From positions 1,736,001 to 1,800,000 of the forward strand of contig CM036627.1 of NCBI GenBank assembly GCA_020746105.1: 64,000 nucleotides of DNA, given 5' to 3'. Of the stretch, positions 14,151-26,304 are shown piece after piece. This stretch comes from Trogon surrucura (taxonomy: Eukaryota; Chordata; Aves; Trogoniformes; Trogonidae). Numbering within the stretch: the stretch's first letter is position 1; each line of letters starts with the position of its first letter. The translations under genes were made by a program, and so were the position numbers. Under the pieces are notes generated by a model. It was not told where the DNA came from. It searched no databases and was given only the letters and a program-made list of their open reading frames with translations.

Positions 14151-14355
14151 GGAGGGAGAGGAAAGGGCAGGGACCTGGATCTGCACCTCTGTGCACAGAC
14201 ACCCATTATTAGGAAATATTTGGTCCTCTTTGAATGTTTTCACTTTGTTTATTTCTGTCTCTTATTTTTCCTTGTTCTTCACTTGTTTACTCTTCCTCCC
14301 AACTTATCTCACTCCTGAGCCCCTAGAATTTCTCTTGTTTGGTTTGTGCCATTGC

Positions 14356-14407
14356 TTTTTTTTTTTTTTTGGAGGAGGGGGCTTCCTTTTATTCTGTTTT
14401 TTTTTTT
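14356..14407 (+). repeat. T15 and T11 tracts flanking a G-rich spacer
   Basis: T15 at 14356-14370 is followed by GGAGGAGGGGG and, after a short gap, T11 at 14397-14407. The block is low-complexity intronic sequence. Confidence 0.85.
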
Positions 14408-17400
14408 CATTCAAGCAGTCATTAATAAAAACTGGTTTCTCAGTTTGAATCTAGTTGGGACCTTTTTTAATATGAAAAAAGTTTGTCTTCCAAAGACAAA
14501 TATAGTAGATGTAAAAAGAGAAGTGTGTATTTAACATACCAAATGAAAATGTTTTCCATGCAAATGCTGTAATATTTAAAATTGTACTACAACAATACCA
14601 GTAGAGCACAGAGTTCCTAGTTTGCAGGTAAACTTATATTCATCTGTATAGTCAAGACTGATCTTTACTGACTATGGGTTTATGTATTTTATCAACTATA
14701 TATTTTTCAATGCATACGCTACATTGAATATCATATAAAAAGCAATTATTATAGCATGAATCAGTGTATGCATCTATTCACAATAACAAATCCATGTAAA
14801 AAAAAAATCCATATACAGGCATGTAATGACTTATCCCTTTCAAAAACCAGCAGCTCTGTGCAGACATCTCACAGCGTGTCTGTCCGTCCCAGTCCAAGAG
14901 AGCAGGTCTGAAATGTTCGGAGTGTTCCTGTCTCAGGCTGGCTGTCGTTTGCTGGTGTAGAGAGGTACCCATCTTCACAACGGAACCGTAGCGACTGTTT
15001 CTGTTTGCTGTTGTAGGTGTACTTTGTGGAATATTCTTAATTCCAATTTGCTGTTAAATAGTGCTTGCAGTTTGGGTGTCTCGGGCAGTTCGGGGGAAAT
15101 GGTTGCCTCCAAGGAGCAAAGCCTTGGGCTTTGTGACTTGAATGTAAACTTGTGGAGCCAGCTATAACTTCTTTACCTTTAGGAGTGCACGGTAGGTAGT
15201 GGTTTGGGGCACTGAGCTCTGTCTGTGCGGTTCTGTGGCACTACCAGGTTGTCTGGGTGTGCACTGAAAGCTGTCCGTCTCGCCCCTAGGTCTCAGATTG
15301 TTTTGAACTGTGGCGTGGAACTGACGGTGTTTTGTTGACTTCCTCCATAAGGGCTGCGTTGGAGTGTTAAAGTCAGAAAAACTGCATTTTATTAGGACAG
15401 CTGCAAGAGCTTATACTGATTTGAAATTTAGTAATCAAAAGGAATTGAGTGTTTAAACTCCCTGAGTAAAAGCCAAGCCTGCTGCTGGTAGCGTCACTGT
15501 TTTAGCAACTGGCTATGTATGTGCTAGTGCCACAGAAAATTCGGGAGTGAAGGGAGCAGAGACGTCTAAATAAGCATAAGAGGAAACTAAAAGTAATTAG
15601 TCCTGGATTGAATAAAATGGAGTAGCTAATTAAACAAAATGGAAGTCTACATATCAAAAGTAGTCCTGGCTGTGGACTTTGTACCTTTTAAATGAAGGCA
15701 GGAAGCTCCTATCAAACGTGTTTTCTATCTGAATTGGTGCAGTAGTGATGGCTGAGTAGATGTGAATGAAACAGCCGTTCGTAGAATAAGTTTACCAGAT
15801 AAGGGAGAATGAAATCAGGTAGTTTGATGGCCGGTTATAGCATATGAGAGCAGTTGAACTTAATATGGTTAATTCAAAGAAATTAAAAACCTTTCTAGTA
15901 TCTAATGGCTCTTCCTTAGATCTTTATTGAAATTCTAGCTAGAATTTTATTCAGAGTGCCTTAAATATACATGTCAAATAACTGAACTCACGATAGATAT
16001 CTACCTGGCCAAACTTGAATTTCACTGCGATTGCCAGAAATGTAGTAGCTTATGCTGTTGGCTGAGGAGAAGAAATTAGGAGCAGTGAAACACTGGATTG
16101 ACTGATCCAATGGTGGGTGCATCATTAAGCTGTGGAGGGAAGAAAACCCCAAACCTCATCATGAATGATGGCAGTGATAGCTTCACTGTGAATCTGGACA
16201 GTGTGAGTTATTTAATATTCTGACCACACACTCAAGTAATTCCTTCACTCTGGCTGCTTAAATATGCTGAAGAGTGCAGAGCTCCTTGGTGCAGGAAGTT
16301 CTGCTGATGGTATTTTTCAGAGGTCGTGTTATTCAAAGAAGTTTTTCCTTGCTTTGCCTGCATTGGTGAGTAACATGAATGTTCTGGATTAGTAGATGAA
16401 TTCCTTGGGCTTACTACAAAAAAGTTTCAAATAGCCATGATTTGACAGAAGCAGGTTCCTAAACAAATGCTTTGTCAGATCAACCAGTTGACCATCACTT
16501 GTGTCGCACAAGTGATTGTCTGGAGAGCGAATTGTTTCTGTGACTGACAGCCAGATCCAAATGCAGCAACTGGGTGTGTATTGAAGAGGAGGGAGACCTG
16601 GAGAACCCTAGCGAAAAACTGTTTCCCAAAGGGAAGGATTGGCAATCGGGAAATAATCATCTGCAGCATGTCCTAGAGACCAAATACAGTGGTGAACAAG
16701 CATAAGAGAATGAGGTTAAAGTATTTAAAATAGAGTGAGTTAGCATTCCAGAATGAAACACAATTGTGTTTAAATCTGCTCTGCTGTAGTGACCCCTTTC
16801 AGATATGATCTGTGTGTTCTTGTGAAGTAGATTCACCTGCCTCGCAGTGTTGCTAACTAGCTAGCTATTTTTTGAAAACTCTGTTGACCTTAATGAAGTT
16901 TTGGAGATGAAATAGGCATTAATGTTACTGGAAGATCAATATATTTTTTTATTTTTTTTTTGGTGGAAGAACTATAATAACTGTGAGCCTTTCCTTTTCG
17001 GTCTCATAACTGAAAATCAAGTTACTGGTCTCTTCATGCAAGGATCAATGGCATCTGAAATGCTTGGGTCAGCATAAAAGAATTACATGTAACAACAAAA
17101 CGCCCAACAAATTAGAGATTTTTACATAGCAGGTGCTCTCTCTACTAGTTTCCTGCTGAAATCAGTATGAAGTTTTTATTAAACCTGGTACCTTGCCTGA
17201 TGGGCACCTCTTACAGGCTAAGAAAAAAGATGCAATAGTCAGAATTCTCACATTCCTTTTCACCTTATAGCATATTAATAATACGTGTATTCTTTTATAT
17301 CTAACTCGGTGTCCTACTCTGGTGCAGTATGCATTTTAAATTTTTCAACTGTGTTTGAGCGTGTAATTGTCAGACTTCCCAAAAGACCTTTTAATATAGC

Positions 17401-19560
17401 ATATAACATTTTGTGATACGGGTTGAGCAAAACTCTGCTGTCTGGGAGGTAATGTTGCCATTTGATTTATTATGCAAAAGTGTGTATGTAAATTTGAAAG
17501 TAGACCATGCTGTCTGTGTATGCATTTTCCTAAGCAATTGGCTATAGACATTTTTTTTACATTATGATCATTAAATGCTGAATCACAGTGGTGAATCTTT
17601 TCTACCATAGGACACTAGTTTTATTCAAGGATTACTCCTGTGATGAACCAATTCCAGAACTTGTTTTTCATCTGCTTCCACATTGTATTGGCCAGAGCAG
17701 AGCTATTCCTGTGCATGTGTATAGATGCATCAGATGATTATTATTATACTTCAATATGTGTAGTGTAATGTTCCTTCTAAAGAGAGAATTTGACATATTT
17801 AACTTTTACTTATACACTCTTAGAAGGCTGACCTCTACAGGTGGTTCATTCTTCTCCTTTAGACTGCTGATGGCCTTGAATTACTTCTATTGTATTTGAA
17901 AAGTAAACGAAGAGATTTTTTTCTTTCCTTTTCTATGAGGCTGAGAATATCGAGGCACAAAGAAGCAGCTTGTAAAATCTAGCTGGAGCAGTTAACTCTT
18001 AGTTCCTTCTGTCTCTTGTCAATAGCATATTGCTTGCCACCTCCCATAATTTTTTTTTTTTTTATGCTATAATCATATTTGCAATCACTAAGTTCAGACA
18101 GAACATTAAACTTAAAAGTGTCCCGTAATTTAAGTGTGTTCATAAAGCTCGTTTCTGGACTTTTTCTAAATATTGTAATTTGTTGTTGAAATAGGTCCTG
18201 TCTATGGAAATATTTTTGTATCGCAGGGTTTTATTGAACTCGCAAACTTCTGTAGGTTATCCATCCTTTTTTATTTTGGTATCCTTGATGCTTTGAGGAT
18301 AAAGTGCTTTTGCCTGGGCTTTGAGTTGCTCGATGTGATGTGGATTCAGTTTGGAGCTCTCAGCTGCTGTTGACAAGGTGCTGTGACTGAGCTAATCAGC
18401 CGTGCCATGAACTGGCTTTGCTCTGGAAGCTTAACAGCCCTAAGATTGCTGCAGTTACAGACTTCTCATTTTGGAGCTCTTTCAAAAATGGCTTTGCATG
18501 GATTTTCTTGTGTAAATGACGGCGCGCACTTAATAATGACACTGTGTGATTGTAGTCAGTATTTTTCTTTAGTCAAACGATGAGTCTGTTCCCTTCTATA
18601 ATTTTTGTACTTACTGTTCATCAGAAAATTTATTATTATGATTGAACAAATCTTGCCAGCCTCGTGTTAGAAGGAGGGATGTGGGTGTGAAGAAGATGTA
18701 ATTGACTCTCAGCAGAAAAAGTGTTAAGCACAACCCAGGTCAATACAGGCACCACATTACTTGTCTGTAACTAGTGTTAGGGGTGGCATTACTCTGGATT
18801 TAATCAGGTGCAGGGAGTATAGAGTATAGAATTTTCACTTCAAATACACTTAATTCTAATGGAAATAAGATGAAGTGGCTTAGATTCACCTGTATTTTTA
18901 GGATCTTTTGTAAACGACTGAAGTCCAGTTTTACAATGAAAGGGTTAAGAACCTATATTCGATTGAAATTCAATGCAAATAGGGTGTATTAAATTTTCAA
19001 GACTTCTTAAAAACCTAATTAGTCCTTGGATAACCTAGAGACTTCACGGATCTTAAGAGGTCCCATGACGTGTGAAGTTTTGTTCACTTTGAATCTTTTT
19101 TTAAGAGAAGCATGTATAGCTTGTTTCTCTGTGCTTTGATTTTTATTTTTTAGACTGTTATTTTATCTTCTTTTCAGTATAATATTTCATAGGTTGTTTG
19201 GGGGTTTTTTGTGTTTTATTTTTCCTTTAGTTTTTTTGTTTCTATCATAATAGATTCAGCATTAAGGTACCTCTGAGTCCTTTAGGAAAATGAAAACTAG
19301 GCTAAAGGGATCTTGGAGGCTGAAGCATATACGGTGTTATGGTTTCTTGATAATTGGTTAAGAATATGTATCTTACTGAAGGCAAGTTATGCCCCTGATG
19401 TGTAAAAGTACAGCAGTAAATGTTAATGTGAAAGGAAGTGGCTTCAGATATTTTTCTTTTTAAAAGAAAAGCCAAGCAAGGAATAAAATCCTAACAACGG
19501 TCTCTATTCTCTAATGTAAGGCTACTGTACGCAGCTTTTTTTTTTGGAGTCCAAATTGGA

Positions 19561-19592
19561 GATCGATCAATCGATCTATCTATCTATCTATA
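19561..19592 (+). repeat. GATC/CTAT microsatellite
   Basis: A GATCGATCAATCGA lead-in runs into (ATCT)4 and then TATA. It is an interrupted tetranucleotide repeat and likely length-variable. Confidence 0.9.
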
Positions 19593-21424
19593 TACACCTG
19601 AGTGGTGTGCATGTTTACTTCCTTTTTGTGGCCTTTTAAATATAAGCTTTACATATTAAAATATGGGCAGCGAAGTAGAACAGAATTGCTACTGGAGCTC
19701 TTCGTACTTCAATTTTTACATTTGTTCTGTGTGCATCCTGCTGGGTGACTTAATGTGTGTTTGTTTAAGTCAGTGAGCTGTTAGATCACTCTCAAAAATT
19801 CAATGAAGTGCTTGTGCTGGTGTGGCTGTCAGAGAAATCCCACGTGTGTCTGTGGCATGGGCATAAAAGGGCAGAAACATTGTCTAGGACAGCCCTTCGG
19901 TTATGGGAGCGTATCACATCTGTTTGAATTCAGGTGAAGAGTGTTCAGTTATGAATTCTTTTCAATTTACAAGTATTTCTTAATTTTCATGCGGGCCAGC
20001 CTTCTCTAAAGGAATGCGCGCTGCATTTTTAGTCCAGGCGAACCTGTGTTGTGGAGCTGTGTATTATGTTTATTCTGGATTGCTGTGTGTCTTCAGAATG
20101 CTCTCCCACCGCCCGGGAGGGAAGGACAATGTTTTTCTTCTGAACCTATGCCAGTAGCCCCTCCCCTCTAAACTGGGCTGCGAGGAGACATCGGATGCCT
20201 TATTACCCTTTCACAAACTCTGCTCTGCTCAACACTTAAGTGACGATATGTTGAAAGGTAATAATATTCTTTGCGATTTGAATGTAAGAAATTCTTTCCC
20301 AAACACTGGGAAAAGTGTCTTTCAAAAAGGCAGGAACATTTTTTTTTCTCTTTTGTTATTTTACTTATTTAACAGACTGTGAAGAGTCTGTCTTCTCTTA
20401 AAATCATTTGATAATCCTTATAAACTGTAACATTTTATTTTTAGCGACTGAACAAAGCTGGGCACTTACACAAATTTTGTTGTGTTGGAGTATGGAAAAG
20501 TAAAGCACAAAGTGAAGCAAAATCTGAAAGCTGTTGCCAAAGCTAAAAGCAGTAACAGAAAGAGAACCAAATGCAGGGTTTAAGGCCAACAAAATTCAAA
20601 CTTAGAAGTCACCACCCAGAGAGGCCGTGTGTTTTAATTGGCTTGTGTTGGCAATGCTTGAGATTGTAAAATACAAAAGAGAAAAAAGGCTCGATATTAA
20701 TTTATAGAAACAACTTACTTGGCACTTGGAACCCAAGACTTGTTTTTGTTAGAATTCAAAATGCGCTTAAAAATTTAAGATGAAGACTCTTACTTTTTGT
20801 CTTTATGATTGTAGAAGAAGCAGAGAGAAGTAAAGGTCTTGGGATTTGTTGCCATTTACTTGGAAGTAATTTACTTTTTGTCTAAATTTTGGCTAAAATT
20901 CTAGCAAGTGAATGATCAAGTATGTGTGTGAGCATCCTGGCCACGTTGAACTTCTTCGTGACCTGTTTCTACACTAACACTGGCCATATGTGGTTTTTCA
21001 AAGATTTTCTGAAGCTTATTGATATTTGATGTAATTCAGGTATTTTTCTCACACACTTCCATAGTATCAATGGTCCAATAAAGTCAGTAGTCCCAGTAGA
21101 TGGCAGGATTTTCTACGTCGCCACATAGTGATTTCCTTTTTTTGTTTTTCCCTGAGGAAATCACCGTGTTTTCAAAATGCAGCCAGTCTCGGAGCTAGCG
21201 AGTGCTTGGGAAGCGACGGGCTGGCTTCCGTGGCCCTTCACGCAACCCGGACTTTGGGCTTGCCTGATCCTTGTGCTCTGCCCTTCCTTTCTGCCGGCCC
21301 TGGTGTTCTCGTGCAGTAGTAAAATACTTCTGTGAGCTGAACTGACCAGAGACCAACAAGGCGGGGTTTGTTTTCATGGTTGTTTTCTACTGGTTTGTGC
21401 CTTGAACTGGCTGGACGCTACAAA

Positions 21425-21780
21425 CCGGTGATGCTGGTGTGAGGGCTGGGGATGGAGAAACCGGGCTGTGGGCAGGGGAGCATGGGAAGGGTGGTGGGAA
21501 GCGGGATGGGGCTTCTCTGGGTGGCAGCCGGCCCCTCCGTGGTGGTCAGAGCCTTGTGTTTGCAGACAGAAAACCTGTTGTCTGGCAGCGGTTCCTGCAT
21601 CAAGATCCCTCGGGAGAAGTTGGTGGATGTTTCCCTCTGTGAAGGCTCATTTCGCATGAGGAGGTTTTGTACTGCTGGGTCCTGCCCGTTGGCTGGCGGT
21701 TCTGCTGGGCGCGATGCTGGCAGGGCTGGCGGGGAGCAGCTCTCTGCAGTGCCGGGGTTCTTAATATCCTGCCACTTCTT
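21425..21780. other. G+C-rich purine-biased stretch
   Basis: The block is rich in GGG/GGGA runs on the + strand with about a dozen CpGs. A 167-codon open frame runs through it into AT-rich sequence, but its translation has no recognised domain and the coding look does not persist. Nothing beyond base composition is supported. Confidence 0.3.
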
Positions 21781-23602
21781 ATTTTTACTCACCTGTAATA
21801 TTAAACTTCACGGTATTTGTCCTAATTTTGATGTAAAATCATTAGCTTCTGTTTTCCCATTTAATATCCCTAGAAATCTGTTCTTAATTTTGAGGTGTAA
21901 GTTTTATAGGAATGAACTTGAGACTGATGCTTTCGTCAAAGGAGAGACTTTTTAAAACACCTTGAGAGGATAAATTAAAAAAAAAAAAGGTTATTGATTG
22001 CTACGTGCTTTTGATTATAGACTATTCAAGTTAATGTTTGGAAGTGTTTCACACTGTATTATTATTATAGGAAGGATAATTGCCAGGTAAGGGTGCTTTT
22101 CCCCATAGAAAGCCTGTCTACCACATTTTATTGGCTTTCAGCATTTTTTAACTGGGATCTACAGAACTGCTGTAACAGCATACTTTGAGAATGAACAGCA
22201 AATTTTTGTTTATTCAAAGTGCAACTTGTACTCATTTAAAAAAAAAGAAAAGAAAAAAGGCATAAGTGCACTTTGTTAATGCAACAAGTATGACAGTTCC
22301 AGCTGCAGCACTGTTAGAGAATGAAGGCAATTTAAAATAGGGTTACTTGAATATAAATTCCAGTTCTAACTTTTCCATCAAAGCTCTGCTTCAGAAGCAT
22401 GTATGGTTTTCGAAGTGCATTTCATTAAGAGTGTTTTAGCTCATGTAACACTTATCATAAAAAAAAAATCATTGAGAACTCACGTTCCTGTAAAAAGTGT
22501 AATAGTTAGGATTTAAGCCAAGGAGAGCTGTCGTGCAGCCCAACCAGACTGTGAACTAGTCAATAAAAAGCTAGCAGAAGAAATAGAAGGAAGAGCAGTG
22601 ACGTCTTCAAACAAGGAGGGGAGTGGATGGATTGGAGAAGTCTTTCTTTTGGTTAAGAAGTAAAGTTGGAGAAATCTTGATGCCAGTAAATGTAGCTATT
22701 TCTGGACTCATTTCCACCAGACTCAGATACTGCCAGATTTAGTAGTTATTTTCTGGAATAGAAAAATAAGTTCTAAGAAGAACTAAAAAGTTAGTGTGAT
22801 ACTACTTCAGGTTCTTTTCAGAACAGTTGCAATGTTAAACTGTTGTAATGATTCTTCATCATTTAAATACGACAGTGCTGAACAAGGTGTCTTCGCTACT
22901 CTAGAGTTACTTCTGTGTTACTGATCCTCTAAAGGTGGATATTTGTTGTTGGAAAGTAATCTTTTCAGATTTATAAGCTCTAACAACATGGATTCTACTA
23001 GCAGAAGAATGTTAAGATGCAGACAATCCTGAAGTGCAGCAGAAATTAGTACGTCAGATAACACCTTTTGCTTGTACGGGAAGAAACTAGTGAATACAGG
23101 CATTGGGCAGCTTGTTGCGTCAGTGAGCTGCGGTAAGACATCTCGGTTCAGTGAGAGAAGCCGCCTTTCTTTGGAAGAAAGGTTAAGGAGTGGAAACACC
23201 AAAACCATTTGTTGCTGTTCATCAGGGGATCGAAGGTAAAGCAGGCTCCCTCAGACAACTTGGTTGCTGCCCTACCGTGTATTAGCGCAAGGCCCACAAA
23301 CGTTGGGCAGCAATCCTCCTTCCACCTCGTTTGTTGGTGGAGGAGACTGAGCTGTATCGTGTCAGCTTCCCAGCGTTGAGGGCTCACCGTCGTTTTCTGC
23401 CGCTCGCGCTAAGGGAGCTGCAGACACAAAGCCTGACTCGGCAGGCAGCACACAACAGCCCAGGCCGCAAGGAGCTCGGTTCAGCAGGTATCTGGGCAGA
23501 TGTAATGATTTCTCTCCTTTGCCAGAGAAAATATGTTCTTACCTTTGAGAATGAGGCTCAGAAATACCAATAAAATCTATTTCAAAGAAGTGGTTGGAAG
23601 AA

Positions 23603-23626
23603 ATCATAGAATCATAGAATCATAGA
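23603..23626 (-). repeat. CR1 8-bp terminal repeat, three units
   Basis: Three perfect head-to-tail ATCATAGA units mark the 3' end of the CR1 copy. In the CR1 family this octamer array terminates the element in place of a poly(A) tail. Confidence 0.9.
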
Positions 23627-24400
23627 ATGTTAGGGATTGGAAGGGACCTCGAAAGATCATCAAGTCCAATCCCCCTGCCAGAGCAGGAATGCCTAGATTA
23701 TGCTACACAGGAACGTGTCCAGGCAGGTCTTGAATGTCTCCAGAGAAGGAGACTCCACAACCTCTCTGGGCAGCCTGTTCCAGTGTTCCGTCACCCTCAC
23801 TGAGAAGAAGTTTCTTCTTGAGTTTAAGCGGAACCTCTTATGTTCCAGTTTCAGCCCATTACCCCTTGTCCTATCAGTGGTTGTCACCGAGAAGAGCCTG
23901 GCTCCATCCTTGTGACACTCCCCCTTGATATATTTGTAAACATTAATGAGGTCACCCCTCAGTCTCCTCTTCTCTAAACTAAAGAGCCCCAGCTCCCTCA
24001 GCCTTTTCTCATAAGGGAGATGCTCCACTCCCTTCATCATCCTAGTTGCCCTGTGCTGGACTCTCTCCAGCAGTTCCCTGTCTTTCTTGAACTGAGGGGC
24101 CCAGAACTGGACACAATATTCCAGATGGGGTCTCACCAGGGCAGAGTAGAGGGGCAGGAGAACCTCTCTCGACCTACTAACCACCCCTCTTCTAACACAC
24201 CCCAGGATGCCATTGGCCTTCCTGGCCACAAGGGCACAGTGCTGGCTCATGGCCATCCTGCTGTCCACCAAGACTCCCAGGTCCCTTTCCCCTACACTGC
24301 TCTCTAATAAGTCATTCCCCAACTTATACTGGAACCTGGGGTTGTTCCTACCCAGATTCAAGACTCTACATTTACCCTTGTTATATTTCATTAAATGTCT
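23603..24400 (-). mobile_element. CR1 LINE, 5'-truncated 3' end with part of ORF2
   Basis: This is a chicken-repeat-1 non-LTR retrotransposon fragment, antisense to TCF12. It retains the last ~232 codons of ORF2 (stop TAG at 23693-23695, frame open to 24391), covering the region C-terminal to the reverse-transcriptase core. Residues 80-100 carry the hallmark [14 protein letters not shown]...FWAPQ string, followed by [13 protein letters not shown] and the [12 protein letters not shown] block (here TDRTRGNG) typical of CR1. The 3' UTR is short and ends in three ATCATAGA units on the + strand (23603-23626), the 8-bp CR1 terminal repeat. No RT catalytic YxDD motif or endonuclease domain is present, so it cannot move on its own. 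The 5' break lies a little beyond 24391; its exact place is uncertain by some 15 bp. CR1 copies are typically truncated at the 5' end. Confidence 0.93.
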
Positions 24401-26266
24401 CAGTGTTGATGCAAGAAAGGCTTCTTTGGGTTTTTTAGCTTGTTTGGGTTCATTGAGTTTTTTAAGGTGTTTGAGGGACCTGCTGGCAGCACAAGCTGTG
24501 CCAGATCTCCATCGCTTGTTCCTACTGGATTCTGGCTATGACTTTTAGAAGTAATGGAATTATTGAGAACTGCTGGTTTTGGACCTCCGCAGAAGGAGAG
24601 CATCTGGCAAGAGAGTTACAACATTCCAGCTAGCTTATGGGGGGGAAAGCACTAGTTCAGTGCAAAATGCATAGCTGAAAAAGTCATCCTTGATGCCATA
24701 GGCTAACCTCCATGAGCTCAGATTCCCCACTGTACAAATGCAGGTAAAGGCACTTCTTTAAAGGTTTTAATAGTTTACTTTAAACATTTTTTTTTTTTCT
24801 CTCCATGCCTAAAATAATACAAGAAAACACATTTTGCTCTAGACAGTTTTTTTTTACTGAAGGAATATGTGCTACCTTTTCCTTGGACAAATCAGCAGGG
24901 CACTTCATTGTGCTGCAGGGCAAATGGTGGAGTCCTAACCTTGCAAAAGCCTCTTTCTGAGATGAAAATGAAGAAGTATGTAGGGTTTATTCTTGACTTT
25001 TGGCAGAAGAGGAGTGAGCCAGGTTGTAATAATTACCTAAATCAACATTTGGTATATTTATTCTATTGTTTTTTTGTATGGAACTTAGAGCTAGACTACC
25101 ACAGTGCTGGCTTAGATGAACAGATGTGCAGTGCTTGCATTTATCCTTTAAGCATTCTTACCTGTACAAATACTAAACAGATAAATTTTGTTTTTATAGT
25201 GAAAAGGTGTTTAATGCAGACATGTTCATATAACAGACGCTTTTCCCCAGCTGAACTGCAAGAGCCAGAAATCTCTTATGAAGAATTTATACTCACACAA
25301 CTCCTGATGTGTAACTTCTGTTTTGTTCCATAATGAGAATTCAATCCCGTGGGTGGGTCTGATTGTCTAGAGGCAAACCAAACAACCCTTCAATCTTACA
25401 TGTATTCTACATGCTTTGTTTTATAAAAATGTAAATGTTAGAGGATTGTTTTAATGTGAGATGCCGTGCTGCTCTTAACTGGTAGACTGTAGATTTCAGT
25501 AGTGCGGGGTAACCAAAATTCTGATAGACGTTACGTACCGTCACAAAGCATAAGTTTTCTTCCGCTTTTCAGGAAATGGCATTGTCTAGATCTTTTGAAG
25601 ATCAGACTCGGACTTGGGTGGTCTTGACTATAGATCTGTAAATACCTTTGTTTCTGTTCACAGAAGTGTAAACATGGAATTGCATTGTTATTTCCTTGAC
25701 TATACTGTATGCTATAACTTTACATTCTCCTTAAAGCTTGAATTCGTGACTCACTAAGAGGCACGTGTTTTGTCTAATGCTTTATATCTCCTCTGGTTCA
25801 CCCCCCGCCCCACTCTTAAACTGTGGGTTATGATCTTAGAGATATCAACCGAGTACTTTGAATGCACTGCAATTGGATAATTTTATTTATAAGTGTATAA
25901 AGATGTGTGAAAGTCATCAACACCATGAAAAGATACTCACCTCAGGTTATCTTGGCATTTGCTTTAGAGAGGACCCGAGTTTGCTGGATGGCTTGTGATA
26001 CACCTAGTGTCTGAAAGCACTCTTTCTTCATGTTTTTAGACCCATTGTTAGAAAAGTTGTCATGCTTGTAGTGTTTCCTTGCTCATGGGAGTTATCAACC
26101 TCAGTTACGTGGTGCAGAACTCGGGTCGTATCGTGTTCTGGTGCCTGAACAGCCAGTTTTCTGTGCTGTTATAATACAGTTGGTAACAGTAGCTGTTGAC
26201 TGTGAAGCTGTAGTTGAATATTTTCGGCCTGGTGTGTGCAATCTTGTGGCATTGCCCTTCATTTTG

Positions 26267-26304
26267 GTGTGTGTGTGTGTGTATACATATATATATATAT
26301 ATAT
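26267..26304 (+). repeat. Compound (GT)8-(AT)9 microsatellite
   Basis: Eight GT units (26267-26282) are joined by ATAC to nine AT units (26287-26304). Compound dinucleotide repeats of this type are often polymorphic. Confidence 0.92.

Noticed and set aside
21452..21955. 167-codon open frame on + strand
   Set aside because: It begins in GC-rich sequence where stops are rare and runs into AT-rich intron; overlapping open frames on both strands and no known motif.
24869..25333. 154-codon open frame on + strand
   Set aside because: No recognisable domain, no promoter or splice context, and AT-rich composition identical to the intron; best explained as chance.
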